Assembly: GCF_025567315.1 (NCBI RefSeq)
Contig: NZ_JAOQJE010000001.1
Span: 372,001 to 436,000 of the forward strand
Source: Agathobaculum ammoniilyticum
Lineage (GTDB): Bacteria; Bacillota; Clostridia; Oscillospirales; Butyricicoccaceae
DNA length: 64,000 nucleotides
Direction of reading: 5' to 3'
In this document: one piece after another, positions 8,465 through 16,587 of the stretch
How the letters are laid out: each line of letters opens with the position of its first letter
How positions within the stretch are numbered: the first letter of the stretch is position 1
Position numbers and translations under genes: made by a program
The notes under the pieces: generated by a model
The model's input: the letters and a program-made list of their open reading frames with translations, nothing else
The model's database searches: none
What the model was told of the DNA's origin: nothing

Positions 8465-10117
8465 TCAAAGCACATCCGCACATTTTTTCAGGCGCTCGAG
8501 TACCTTTTCGCGCCCCATAATGCTCATGACCGTCTGTAGGTCGGGCGCGTTCTGCCGTCCGGCGACCGCCACGCGCACCACCATGGACACGTCGCCCACC
8601 GCGCCCTTGTAGGCGGACGGGTCGGCCTTATACGCTTTGGTGTCCGTTGCATAACCGTGCTGGGACGCGATCTGCTTCATTTTTTCAAAAAAGCTGTCCG
8701 GCGTGTCGTCTTCGTCAAACACGGCCGCGAAGTCAGTCAGGATGATCCTGGCATCCTCCGCAGGCACGCGCTCGGGCATAGTGTAGTCCGGCCGGAACAG
8801 CTCGTCAAACATAAAGTCCATATAGCCCTTGGCATCCGACCAAAGCGCCAGGTCCTTGCGCGGCTTTTTGCCGCCGCGGCCGATCGCGAGGTACGCCTTG
8901 GAGCGCGCCGGATCGCGCGTGAGCAGTGCGTGGAACGCGGGATCGTTTGCCGCGCTCCAGTCCGCGATATAGCTGTATACGGTATCCGCATCCATGCGGG
9001 AGATAACGTTTTTGGACACGTCGCGCAGTTTTTCGATATCGAACAGCGCGCCCGAACCGCTCATCTTCTTGGTCGAGAACGGGAAGTCGTTCATCGGCGC
9101 GTCCGGATTGGCGCGCCGCCACTCCTCAAAGTTAGAATTTAAAAGCGTCATCAGGTATTCCAGCACCGCAGGTACCGGATACCCCTCCTGCGCGTAGAAC
9201 GTGAGCGCGAGCTCTGGGTCCTTGCGCTTCGACAGCTTGCGCTTTCCGCCAGTCTCCGGATCGATCTTCATCAACTGTGCGGTGTGCGCGTACTTGGGCG
9301 CTTTCCAGCCCATAGCACGAAACAACTGCAGGTGTACTGGCAGGGTTGCGAGCCACTCCTCGCCGCGCACAACGACCGTCGTACCCATCAGGTGGTCATC
9401 CACCACATGCGCGAAATGATAGGTCGGGATACCGTCCGACTTGAGGATGACCACGTCCTGATCATTCTCCGTGACCTCCATCTTACCCTTGACCAGATCC
9501 TCATGACGAACCTTGTTTTCAATGCTGCCCTCCGAACGGAAACGCACCACATAGGGCGTACCCTTGTTCAGTTCGGCCTCGATCTCCTCCATCGGCCGGT
9601 CGCGCCACACGGCATATTTGCCGTAGTAGCCGAAGTTCTCCTTGTTCGCTTCCTGTGCGGCGTGCGCCGCGGCCAGCTCCTCCTCGGTGCAGAAGCACGG
9701 ATAGGCCATGCCGCGCTGCACGAGCGACTTGACAAAGGTCTGGTATATCTCCGCGCGCTGGGACTGGCGGTAGGGGCCGTAAACACCGTTGTCGCCATCG
9801 AGCGACGCGCCCTCGTCGAACGGCAGGCCAAACGAGGAGAACGCCTCGATGATGGTCTGCACGCCGCCCTCTACCTCGCGCTTTTTGTCCGTATCCTCAA
9901 TACGCAGGTAGAACACGCCGCCCGACTGATGCGCCAGACGCTCGTCCACCAGCGCGCCGTACAGGTTGCCCAGGTGCATGAAGCCCGTGGGGCTTGGCCC
10001 CATGCGGGTCACCTTCGCGCCCTCCGGAAGCTGGCGCTTCGGGTAGCGCGCCTCGATCTCCTCCGGCGTGGTATGGATATGCGGAAACAGACGTTCCGCC
10101 AACAGATGATAGTCCAT
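8465..10117 (-). CDS. gltX: Glutamate--tRNA ligase, long N-terminal variant
   Basis: Class I synthetase of 550 residues charging tRNA(Glu). The usual N-terminal RFAPSPTGxLHIG is MGPSPTGFMHLGN (39-51), about 35 residues further in than in classical GluRS. The second signature is KLSKRKDPEL. The Rossmann core, DTDKKR segment and helical C-terminal half are all present. This longer variant is the form found in several clostridia. GTG 10126 is in frame but overlaps the ribosome site; ATG 10117 is 8 bases after GGAG and is preferred. It lies upstream of glnS. Confidence 0.93.
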   Translation of the reverse strand: MDYHLLAERLFPHIHTTPEEIEARYPKRQLPEGAKVTRMGPSPTGFMHLGNLYGALVDERLAHQSGGVFYLRIEDTDKKREVEGGVQTIIEAFSSFGLPFDEGASLDGDNGVYGPYRQSQRAEIYQTFVKSLVQRGMAYPCFCTEEELAAAHAAQEANKENFGYYGKYAVWRDRPMEEIEAELNKGTPYVVRFRSEGSIENKVRHEDLVKGKMEVTENDQDVVILKSDGIPTYHFAHVVDDHLMGTTVVVRGEEWLATLPVHLQLFRAMGWKAPKYAHTAQLMKIDPETGGKRKLSKRKDPELALTFYAQEGYPVPAVLEYLMTLLNSNFEEWRRANPDAPMNDFPFSTKKMSGSGALFDIEKLRDVSKNVISRMDADTVYSYIADWSAANDPAFHALLTRDPARSKAYLAIGRGGKKPRKDLALWSDAKGYMDFMFDELFRPDYTMPERVPAEDARIILTDFAAVFDEDDTPDSFFEKMKQIASQHGYATDTKAYKADPSAYKGAVGDVSMVVRVAVAGRQNAPDLQTVMSIMGREKVLERLKKCADVL

Positions 10118-10205
10118 GATATTCACTCCAATATTCCTGCAAGGGTATAATTGCCCAGATTATGATTATTTTATCACACCGGACGTTCTCATGCAATGCA
10201 AAAAC

Positions 10206-10241
10206 CATATAAAAAGCAGCCGGAACATGCCGGCTGCTTTT
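10206..10241 (-). terminator. Intrinsic terminator after the RDD gene
   Basis: A 12-bp stem (10212-10223 with 10230-10241) with T-rich bases after it on the minus strand. It separates the PTS operon from gltX-glnS. Confidence 0.85.
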
Positions 10242-10243
10242 CC

Positions 10244-10786
10244 TTATTTCTTTTCCTCGAAGATTTCGCTGGTGCCGGAAAGCCGGTCATGCAGCATACG
10301 CCTGCTCGGCGTATACATGCCCAGCATGATCGAAACGATCGTCACCGCCACCATCACGATCCGCAACGCGTTCGCGGCGCTGTCGCCCGCCGCGCGGGCG
10401 ATCAGTTCCCGCAGCAGTTGACTGGGGAACGCGATCGCGCCCTCCACCAGCAAAATTCCGACGATCTGCCGCAGGGCGAGCGCGCCCGCCCCCACTCTAC
10501 CCGCACCCTCTGCGCGAACAATGCGCAGGCGGAACAGCCGTTTTCCCGGCGTCCGTCCATCCCAGAGGAGCGGGATCAGCCAATAATACAACATGCCCAG
10601 CAGGAGCGCGACCGTTCCCCAAAGCCAGCCGGCAGCGCCGTCTGGGATAGAGGTGTCGATTGCTGTGGAGCCGGTACGCATGGAATTGACGAGCAGGAGC
10701 GGCGCGCCGCATGCCATCGTCGCCAGATACCAGTCCACCGCGTAAGCGGCCAGCCGCCGAAACGGCCCGACTGCATTGGTTTTCAT
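10244..10786 (-). CDS. RDD-family membrane protein
   Basis: 180 residues with the marks of the RDD family: an early Arg and Asp in FRRLAAYAVDW, the GRTPGKRLFRLRIV loop and the late RRMLHDRLSGT motif, with three to four membrane segments. RDD proteins are mostly of unknown function; some have been linked to ion transport. The start ATG overlaps the upstream HAD gene stop by 4 bases (ATGA), so translation is coupled. Last gene of the beta-glucoside operon. Its link to sugar use is only by position. Confidence 0.85.
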   Translation of the reverse strand: MKTNAVGPFRRLAAYAVDWYLATMACGAPLLLVNSMRTGSTAIDTSIPDGAAGWLWGTVALLLGMLYYWLIPLLWDGRTPGKRLFRLRIVRAEGAGRVGAGALALRQIVGILLVEGAIAFPSQLLRELIARAAGDSAANALRIVMVAVTIVSIMLGMYTPSRRMLHDRLSGTSEIFEEKK

Positions 10787-11568
10787 GCAAACGCCTCCCC
10801 GCAAACCTGTTCCAGCGCTTCCCCTACTGTTTTCACCGTCCATGAGGCAGCCCGCCGGACGCATTCCTCCGCGCGGGACATGGCAAAGCCGCGGAAGCGG
10901 GACAGCATCTCCATATCGTTCCGTCCGTCCCCCGCTGTATAAACCCGCCCGGACGCAACCCCGAAATGCGCGGCAACCGCCGCAACAGCCGGCGCTTTGC
11001 CTACGCCCTTCGGCACCACATCCACATATTCGCAGTTCGGCCAGGCGGACAGGCCGAACCTGTGTAGCTCATCCGCCAGCGCGACCGCTGCGCGGCCGTC
11101 CTGTGTGCGGCAGCTAATCTGATAGACCGCCGCCAGCTCCTCCGCACACCGGCGCATGGCGTACATCCGCCCGATCGCATCTATGTAAGCCTGCTCCCCT
11201 GCGGACACCTCTGCGGTGCGCACTTTGCCGCTGCGGAACATATACGCTTCTTCCCTGCTGAGCATCGTGAAGAACAGACACCGCGCCCGCAGCAGAGGCA
11301 AAGCTTTCTCCCAGCCGGAAAGCAGCTTTTCTTGCAGGCAGTCCGCGCCCGCCTCTATCCGCGCGCCGTTCATCAGGATGAGGAAATCACAGGCCAACCC
11401 ATGCTGGGAAAGCTCGTCTTTCAGGGTTCCCGGGTCCCGCCCGCTACATACGCCGAAGCGTCCGCCTTTTTGACGGAACCGGCTGACCGCAGCCAAGGTC
11501 TGCGCGTCGATCTCCTGTCCATGGGACAGAGTACCGTCAAAATCGCTGGCAAACAGCACCGCGTGCAT
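10783..11568 (-). CDS. HAD-family (Cof-type) sugar phosphatase-like hydrolase
   Basis: 261 residues. HAD motif I is ASDFDGTL (7-14) with both aspartates, and the last motif is TAGDGRNDMEML with the metal-binding Asp pair. The cap domain between them fits the Cof/IIB subfamily, which dephosphorylates sugar phosphates and similar compounds. It starts 1 base after the EIIC gene stop and overlaps the RDD gene. It may clear accumulating phosphosugars from the PTS pathway; substrate is not visible from the sequence. Confidence 0.9.
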   Translation of the reverse strand: MHAVLFASDFDGTLSHGQEIDAQTLAAVSRFRQKGGRFGVCSGRDPGTLKDELSQHGLACDFLILMNGARIEAGADCLQEKLLSGWEKALPLLRARCLFFTMLSREEAYMFRSGKVRTAEVSAGEQAYIDAIGRMYAMRRCAEELAAVYQISCRTQDGRAAVALADELHRFGLSAWPNCEYVDVVPKGVGKAPAVAAVAAHFGVASGRVYTAGDGRNDMEMLSRFRGFAMSRAEECVRRAASWTVKTVGEALEQVCGEAFA

Positions 11569-11569
11569 C

Positions 11570-12868
11570 TTATCCCCCGATCTCTTCGGCCGGCGCAGCC
11601 TGTTCTTCCTTCAGATACTGCTTATCCAGCGCCGTAATGAACGGGTAATAGATCAGACCGCCGATCAGCAGCACCACCAACTGCAGCACGCCGCCGCGCC
11701 AGTCGTTGCACATCATCCAGCCTCCGAACGGCGCGGGCAGCGTCCACGGCACGGTCACGCCCGTCGGATACGGCACCAGGCCGAAATACATGGCGCAGAA
11801 GGAAATCAGCACAGTGACAGGCGGCACAATGAAAAACGGGAGGGCCATCATCGGGTTGAGTACCATCGGCAGACCAAAGATAACCGGCTCGTTGACGTTA
11901 AAGATGCCCGGCAGCAAGCTGAGCTTGCCCAACGACTTGATGCGCTTGGAGCGGCATTTGAACGCCATGATCGCCGCCAGCGACACCGTGTTGCCCGTGC
12001 CGCCTAGGAAGATGATGTGGTTGGCGAAATCCTGCGTCACGATATACTGGCGCGCCGCAGTAACAGAAGCCTGAAACATATCAAAGTTGGCAAAACGCGC
12101 CGCATACCACAGCGGTCCCATGAACGAGTCGATGACCGCCGTGCCATGGATGCCGAAAAACCACAGGATAGAGTTCAGTATGGTGATAAACAGCGTGCCA
12201 ATCAGCGTCGTACCGATATCGGTCAGCGGCATCTGGATCATGGTCACGATGAAGTTCGTCACAGTGCCGAACGGTGTCGCTGCAAAGACCAGGCGGATAA
12301 ACAGGAACAGGACAACGATCACCGTTGCCGGAATAAGCGCCTCAAACTGCCGGGACACAAAGCTCGGCACCGTGGAGGGCATCTTAATTTTCACATTCTT
12401 TTTCAGCAGCACCGCATACAGCTTGGTCGCCAGCAACGCGGTGAGCATGGCGGTAAACAGCCCGCCCGATTCAAAGCTCGACGCGGCATAGCCGCCCTCC
12501 TCCATTTGCTGCAGCAGCAGGAAGTAGGCCGAGATCGAGATCGCGACTGCGGGCAGCGGCTCGACCTCCTCCTCCGACGCGAGGCTGTGCGATACGCCGA
12601 CCACCGCAAACAGGGCTACCAGGCCCATCGTCGCCGGATTGACCATATCCCAGCACCAGGAATACCATACGTCACCCACGATAGAGGCCATGAAATCATG
12701 GAAAGCCTGCACTGGGAAGTCGCCGATGACAACGGCGATCGATCCAATAATCAACAGCGGCATGGAAAGCATCAGGCCGTCGCGCAGCGCGACCAGATAC
12801 TTATTGCTGGAGAGCTTCTGCGACAGCGGCATCAGATGCGTCTCCATAAATCCCGTCATTTTACTCAT
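11570..12868 (-). CDS. PTS EIIC, lactose/cellobiose family
   Basis: 432 residues with about ten membrane segments; this is the sugar channel of a phosphotransferase system. The start (MSKMTGFMETHLMPLSQKL) and the NEPVIFGLPMVLNP segment are typical of the CelB/LacE EIIC family. It has no fused EIIB or EIIA domain: those are separate genes across the RpiR regulator on the other strand. It sits 31 bases after the GH4 gene. Together they suggest uptake and cleavage of a beta- or alpha-linked disaccharide such as cellobiose; the exact sugar is open. Confidence 0.93.
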   Translation of the reverse strand: MSKMTGFMETHLMPLSQKLSSNKYLVALRDGLMLSMPLLIIGSIAVVIGDFPVQAFHDFMASIVGDVWYSWCWDMVNPATMGLVALFAVVGVSHSLASEEEVEPLPAVAISISAYFLLLQQMEEGGYAASSFESGGLFTAMLTALLATKLYAVLLKKNVKIKMPSTVPSFVSRQFEALIPATVIVVLFLFIRLVFAATPFGTVTNFIVTMIQMPLTDIGTTLIGTLFITILNSILWFFGIHGTAVIDSFMGPLWYAARFANFDMFQASVTAARQYIVTQDFANHIIFLGGTGNTVSLAAIMAFKCRSKRIKSLGKLSLLPGIFNVNEPVIFGLPMVLNPMMALPFFIVPPVTVLISFCAMYFGLVPYPTGVTVPWTLPAPFGGWMMCNDWRGGVLQLVVLLIGGLIYYPFITALDKQYLKEEQAAPAEEIGG

Positions 12869-12899
12869 TTTTGTTCCCCCTCGGTTTTCTGGTTTATAT

Positions 12900-14303
12900 C
12901 TATTTCAAAACAGGGAAATGCTCCCCGTTGACCGCGATATATTCGTCCAAAATCCTGCGCGCCAAGTCGGTATCCACCACCGTGCGGTTGACGACAAGCG
13001 CCTGTAACGCCTTTTGGTAAGAGCCTTCGAGCGCCGCGTCCACCGTCAGCTTTTCATAGGCGTACTGCCCTTCCAGCAGGCCCTTTTCGAAAGTCCCTGC
13101 AGGCTGTATCCGCAGCGGCTCGCCGCCCCGCGCCCCCACGCGGCAGGCGACCTCCAACATCATCCCATCCGACAGGTTGGGGACAATGCCGTTGTTCTCA
13201 ACCATCAGCAGGAATACTTCGTTTTGGTTATAGGCAATGCTCATTGCCAGTTCCACAATGTAGGTCGCATGCGCGTCATTGTGCGCGATCGTCGCGGATT
13301 CAAATTCGCCGTCTGCATTTTTATGCGAACCCGCGCTGTATTTCCGATCCAGGTCAAATTTTGTACCGCGTATCTTCCCCAGGGACATAATCTCGTCACA
13401 GTACGCCTTTACGCGCTTTTCCCGCCCGTCAATAACGGTGTTCGCACGGGTATAATTGGGATCGGTATGCGAAACCATGGTCTGCGGGTACAAATAGTAT
13501 TGCAGATAGGTATTCGGCAGGGAGTGCGGAAAATCCTGCACCATTTTTTCCAGATGCTTGAACGTGAAATTCCAGTAGGCGTCGTTTTTGCCGGAAAAGC
13601 CAAGCTCATCGTCGCAGTTGCCGCGCTTGAGCTTTTCCAGTATCTCCGGCAGTACATCCTCGCCCGTTTTTTTATCATACATAGCGGTAAACCAGCCGAA
13701 ATGGTTAAGCCCATAATAACGCGGTTCCACATCGGTCCGCTTGCGCCCGCCGGCCAGCGGACAAAAAATATCCATGATCGAGATCGGCATATCGCAAATG
13801 TTGATCAGGCGGAAATCATCCGGAAAAACGCGCTTGGTCGCCTCCGCGACAATAGCGGCCGGATTGGAGTAATTGAGGATCCATGCCTCCGGCGACCAGC
13901 GGCGGATCGCACGCACCAGCTCGATCATCGCAGGGACCGAGCGCATCCCGTAGGCAAAACCGCCGGGGCCGCAGGTCTCCTGGCCGATCACGCCGTATTT
14001 CAGCGGGATTTTCTCATCCATTTCGCGCATTTTCAAGCCGCCCGGCCGAATCTGCACAAGCGCAAAGTCAATATCCGTAAACGCGGTTTCCTCATCTGTT
14101 GTATAGACGAATTCAGCCTCCGGATAGTATTCGCGGTAAAGTATTTCGCCAAAACGGCCGATATGCTCCTGCCTTTCCGCGTCGTTGTCATACAGCACGA
14201 CCCGGCGAAGCGGAAAATGCTCCCGCACCAGACAAAGCATCTCCAGCATATCCGGCGTATAGGTGCTGCCGCCGCCTGCGATCACAATCGAAAATTGCTT
14301 CAT
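12900..14303 (-). CDS. Family 4 glycosidase (6-phospho-glucosidase type)
   Basis: 467 residues. Glycoside hydrolase family 4 enzymes cleave phosphorylated disaccharides by an unusual NAD- and metal-dependent redox mechanism. Seen here: the NAD loop IAGGGSTYTP near the N-terminus, NYSNPAAIVAEA, the metal ligands in NICDMPIS (Cys) and GLNHFGW (His). Length fits the family (about 440-470). The frame extends to a GTG at 14312, but that would overlap the GGAGGAG site; the ATG at 14303 has proper spacing. It opens the operon with EIIC, HAD and RDD genes. Alpha versus beta specificity cannot be read with confidence. Confidence 0.93.
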   Translation of the reverse strand: MKQFSIVIAGGGSTYTPDMLEMLCLVREHFPLRRVVLYDNDAERQEHIGRFGEILYREYYPEAEFVYTTDEETAFTDIDFALVQIRPGGLKMREMDEKIPLKYGVIGQETCGPGGFAYGMRSVPAMIELVRAIRRWSPEAWILNYSNPAAIVAEATKRVFPDDFRLINICDMPISIMDIFCPLAGGRKRTDVEPRYYGLNHFGWFTAMYDKKTGEDVLPEILEKLKRGNCDDELGFSGKNDAYWNFTFKHLEKMVQDFPHSLPNTYLQYYLYPQTMVSHTDPNYTRANTVIDGREKRVKAYCDEIMSLGKIRGTKFDLDRKYSAGSHKNADGEFESATIAHNDAHATYIVELAMSIAYNQNEVFLLMVENNGIVPNLSDGMMLEVACRVGARGGEPLRIQPAGTFEKGLLEGQYAYEKLTVDAALEGSYQKALQALVVNRTVVDTDLARRILDEYIAVNGEHFPVLK

Positions 14304-14342
14304 GACAGCCACTCCTCCTTTTATATCCTTATATTAGGGCAC

Positions 14343-14395
14343 AAAAAGCCCGTATTCCTTTCATGTCTTTAAGCATAAAGAATACGGGCTTTTTT
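14343..14395 (-). terminator. Terminator hairpin between rpiR and the GH4 gene
   Basis: An 18-bp stem with one bulged base (14343-14361 with 14377-14395), with A-run and T-run ends. It ends the regulator transcript. A TTGACA on the minus strand at 14423-14428 lies upstream of it, so if that is a promoter the hairpin would lie in the leader of the GH4 operon and could act as an attenuator. Confidence 0.75.
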
Positions 14396-14514
14396 TCAAG
14401 CATTTCAAATGAATAAAAAATTTGTCAACTGTATAAAAAACATGTTTCCGATTTTTCCGCCGCGGTTGCAGCCCGCGTTCCCGCCTGTTAAAATAGAAAT
14501 AGCAGTCATATCGG

Positions 14515-15249
14515 TCAGCTTTCCTGCTGCAGCCGATCCACCAGACGGGACAGGATATATTCGAACAGGATGATCGTCCGCCCGATAAAGAAATCAGGAA
14601 CGTTATACGCTACCGACCCTCCGGTCCGTATCACCAGGCAGTTGTCGCTCATGCGTCCCAGCGTGGAATCCCCATGCGCCGTGATGGTATACAGCTTGTG
14701 CCGCAAGGTCTGCGCATGCAGGGCTACGTCCACCAGGTCGCGCGTTTCCCCGCTCTTAGACAGAATCAGCGTCAGGCTGGGCTGGTCTCCGCCCCGCATC
14801 ATATCAACCGGCGCGCCGTCGTACGCAAGAATGCCCAGTGTCGCCAGCCGACGCATAAAGTATGACGAGGCGATCGTTGAAAAGCCAAGCCCCACGATAA
14901 AAATGCAGTTGTCCCGACACCGCAGAATCTCATTTGCAAAGGCTTCAATGCGCGCTTCATCCACGGTTTCCAAAATGCTTGTCAGGTCGATTCCGGCCGC
15001 GGCATTCCGCTCCTCCTCCGCATGACGGCGGAGCGAATAGATCATATCGCTGTAGCCTTGGTATCCCAGCTTTTTGGAAAGCTTGATAACCGTGGTCGTG
15101 GACACATAGGACTGCTGCGCGACCGAACGGATATTGATTTTCGTATCATGTTCCACCGCGTCAAGTATCTGCTCCAGCACCCTATGCTCAGTTTCGTTGA
15201 GCAAATGCCGTTTGGACAGATCGATCAAATTCACCAACAGCACCCCCAT
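14515..15249 (-). CDS. RpiR/MurR-family transcriptional regulator
   Basis: 244 residues: N-terminal helix-turn-helix (about 1-80, containing SYVSTTTVIKLSKKLGYQGYSD) and a C-terminal SIS sugar-isomerase fold (about 100-240, with IVGLGFSTIASSYF) that binds a phosphosugar effector. It sits between the two halves of the PTS locus and is the obvious local regulator. The start is unsure: ATG 15249 has a poor ribosome site, while GTG 15234 follows GGGGGTG by 6 bases. The region between it and the divergent EIIB gene is only about 70 bases. Confidence 0.9.
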   Translation of the reverse strand: MGVLLVNLIDLSKRHLLNETEHRVLEQILDAVEHDTKINIRSVAQQSYVSTTTVIKLSKKLGYQGYSDMIYSLRRHAEEERNAAAGIDLTSILETVDEARIEAFANEILRCRDNCIFIVGLGFSTIASSYFMRRLATLGILAYDGAPVDMMRGGDQPSLTLILSKSGETRDLVDVALHAQTLRHKLYTITAHGDSTLGRMSDNCLVIRTGGSVAYNVPDFFIGRTIILFEYILSRLVDRLQQES

Positions 15250-15318
15250 TTCATTATTCTGCTGTTCTTATCAGTATAACATATTGTGTCGAAAAATAAC
15301 AGAGGAGGCTTTTCATTT

Positions 15319-15621
15319 ATGAACGTATTACTGCTTTGCTCGCAGGGCATGTCGACCGGCATGCTATGCGACCGGATTGCGGCCGCTGCCAAGGAGGATG
15401 GCTGCGAAATGACCGTATGGGCCGCCAGCGAAATCAAGGCGCGCGAGCATGTCGGCAAGGCCGACATCATCCTGCTCGGGCCGCAGGTCCGCTATCTCAA
15501 GAGCCGCATCGAGGAAATGGCGGAGGGCAAGCCGGTCGAGGTCATCGATATGATGGCTTACGGCACGATGGACGGCAAAAAAGTTTATAACGATATCAAA
15601 AAGCACATGGGAGACAAGTAA
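15319..15621 (+). CDS. PTS EIIB, lactose/cellobiose family
   Basis: 100 residues. The phosphorylated cysteine is Cys7 in LLLCSQGMSTGML, the usual P-loop-like start of cellobiose-type EIIB. It takes phosphate from EIIA and passes it to sugar bound by EIIC. The frame opens at 15286, but the ATG at 15319 follows GAGGAGG. The stop is directly followed by the EIIA start codon. Confidence 0.95.
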   Translation: MNVLLLCSQGMSTGMLCDRIAAAAKEDGCEMTVWAASEIKAREHVGKADIILLGPQVRYLKSRIEEMAEGKPVEVIDMMAYGTMDGKKVYNDIKKHMGDK

Positions 15622-15948
15622 ATGGCAATTACACAGGAGCAGCTTGAGCAGGCCTGTTTCCAGCTCATCTCATTCAGCGGCGCGGCGAAAAGCGATTTCC
15701 TCGAAGCGGTTGAGTACGCAAAAAGCGGCGATTTCCCCCAGGCTGAGGCCGCTGTCGAACGGGGAAACGAAGAATACCTGCAGGCGCACAACGCCCATTT
15801 TGATCTGATCCAGGAAGAGGTCAACAGCGAAAACGGCCTGCTGACCCGTCTGACGCTGGTCCACGCAGAGGATCAACTTGCCATGGCGGAATCCACTCGC
15901 ATCCTTGCCGAGCAGTTGATCGAACTGTACCGGCGCCTGCAGAAATAA
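15622..15948 (+). CDS. PTS EIIA, lactose/cellobiose family
   Basis: 108 residues, all-helical, of the LacF/CelC type. The active-site histidine lies in the AHNAHFDLIQEE region (about 52-63). Family members form trimers and receive phosphate from HPr. It starts immediately after the EIIB stop. These two genes have no EIIC beside them on the same strand; the partner is the EIIC gene at 11570-12868. Confidence 0.94.
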   Translation: MAITQEQLEQACFQLISFSGAAKSDFLEAVEYAKSGDFPQAEAAVERGNEEYLQAHNAHFDLIQEEVNSENGLLTRLTLVHAEDQLAMAESTRILAEQLIELYRRLQK

Positions 15949-15966
15949 GGCCCACCCGTTAAACAG

Positions 15967-16015
15967 AAAAGCAGCCTTTCCACACAAACAAGTGCGGAAA
16001 GGCTGCTTTTTATTT
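15967..16015 (+). terminator. Intrinsic terminator after EIIA
   Basis: A 15-bp stem (15967-15981 with 15996-16010), extended by a few pairs after one mismatch, followed by a T-rich tail. Confidence 0.85.
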
Positions 16016-16042
16016 TCGCCTGCAAAAACTTGAAAAATTTCC

Positions 16043-16092
16043 TTGACAATTATCCGAAATCGGACTACAATAACAAACAGTCCGGTTTCGGA
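16043..16092 (+). promoter_or_regulatory. marR-MATE promoter with inverted-repeat operator
   Basis: TTGACA (16043-16048) and TACAAT (16066-16071) are 17 bases apart. Two 14-base arms, 16053-16066 and 16079-16092, form an inverted repeat with one mismatch. Each arm also contains a TCCG...CGGA dyad. One arm lies in the promoter spacer, the other at the transcript start, as expected for MarR autorepression. Confidence 0.8.
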
Positions 16093-16111
16093 CATGAAAG
16101 GAGCTTGCCCT

Positions 16112-16582
16112 ATGGACTCGATTTCTTATCCGGAATTCAGCCGAATCTATAATGGCCTGCAAAAGGAAAGCAACCAGCTTTACCGTCTGCTTTCCAAGCA
16201 TTACGGTATTTCCGACAGTGAGTGCTGGATCCTTTATGTGCTGCGGGAAGAGGGCCGCCCCCTTACCCAGACCGAGTTATGTAATACCCTCTATCTCAGC
16301 AAGCAGACCGTCAACTCCGCGCTCAAATCTCTGGAAGCGGATGGTTATATCCGTCTGGAATGTGCGTCCGGCAACCGCCGGAGCAAAAATATCCACTTGA
16401 CCGAAGCCGGTCTTGCGCTTGCCATGCGCACGGTCGATAATGTGTTCAAGATGGAGGAACGGGCTTTTCTTCGTCTTTCGGCATCAGAGCGCGCCGCGAT
16501 CCTTTCCCTTGGGCAAAAACACCTGAACCTGCTGCGCGAGGAGGCATGCAGGCTTTTATCCGGAAAATCTTTTGGAGGATAA
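16112..16582 (+). CDS. MarR-family transcriptional regulator
   Basis: 156 residues with the winged-helix core: LTQTELCNTLYLSKQTVNSALKSL as recognition region and the wing around GNRRSKN. MarR proteins usually repress their own operon until a ligand binds. The inverted repeat over the promoter and the MATE exporter 5 bases downstream make a drug- or metabolite-responsive efflux operon likely. ATG 16112 is preceded by AAAGGAG; the longer frame from 16043 would begin inside the promoter. Confidence 0.92.
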   Translation: MDSISYPEFSRIYNGLQKESNQLYRLLSKHYGISDSECWILYVLREEGRPLTQTELCNTLYLSKQTVNSALKSLEADGYIRLECASGNRRSKNIHLTEAGLALAMRTVDNVFKMEERAFLRLSASERAAILSLGQKHLNLLREEACRLLSGKSFGG

Positions 16583-16587
16583 CTTTT

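Noticed and set aside
13014..14372. A 452-codon + strand frame across the GH4 gene
   Set aside because: Antisense shadow of a clear glycosidase; composition is His/Arg/Gln-rich and without family motifs.
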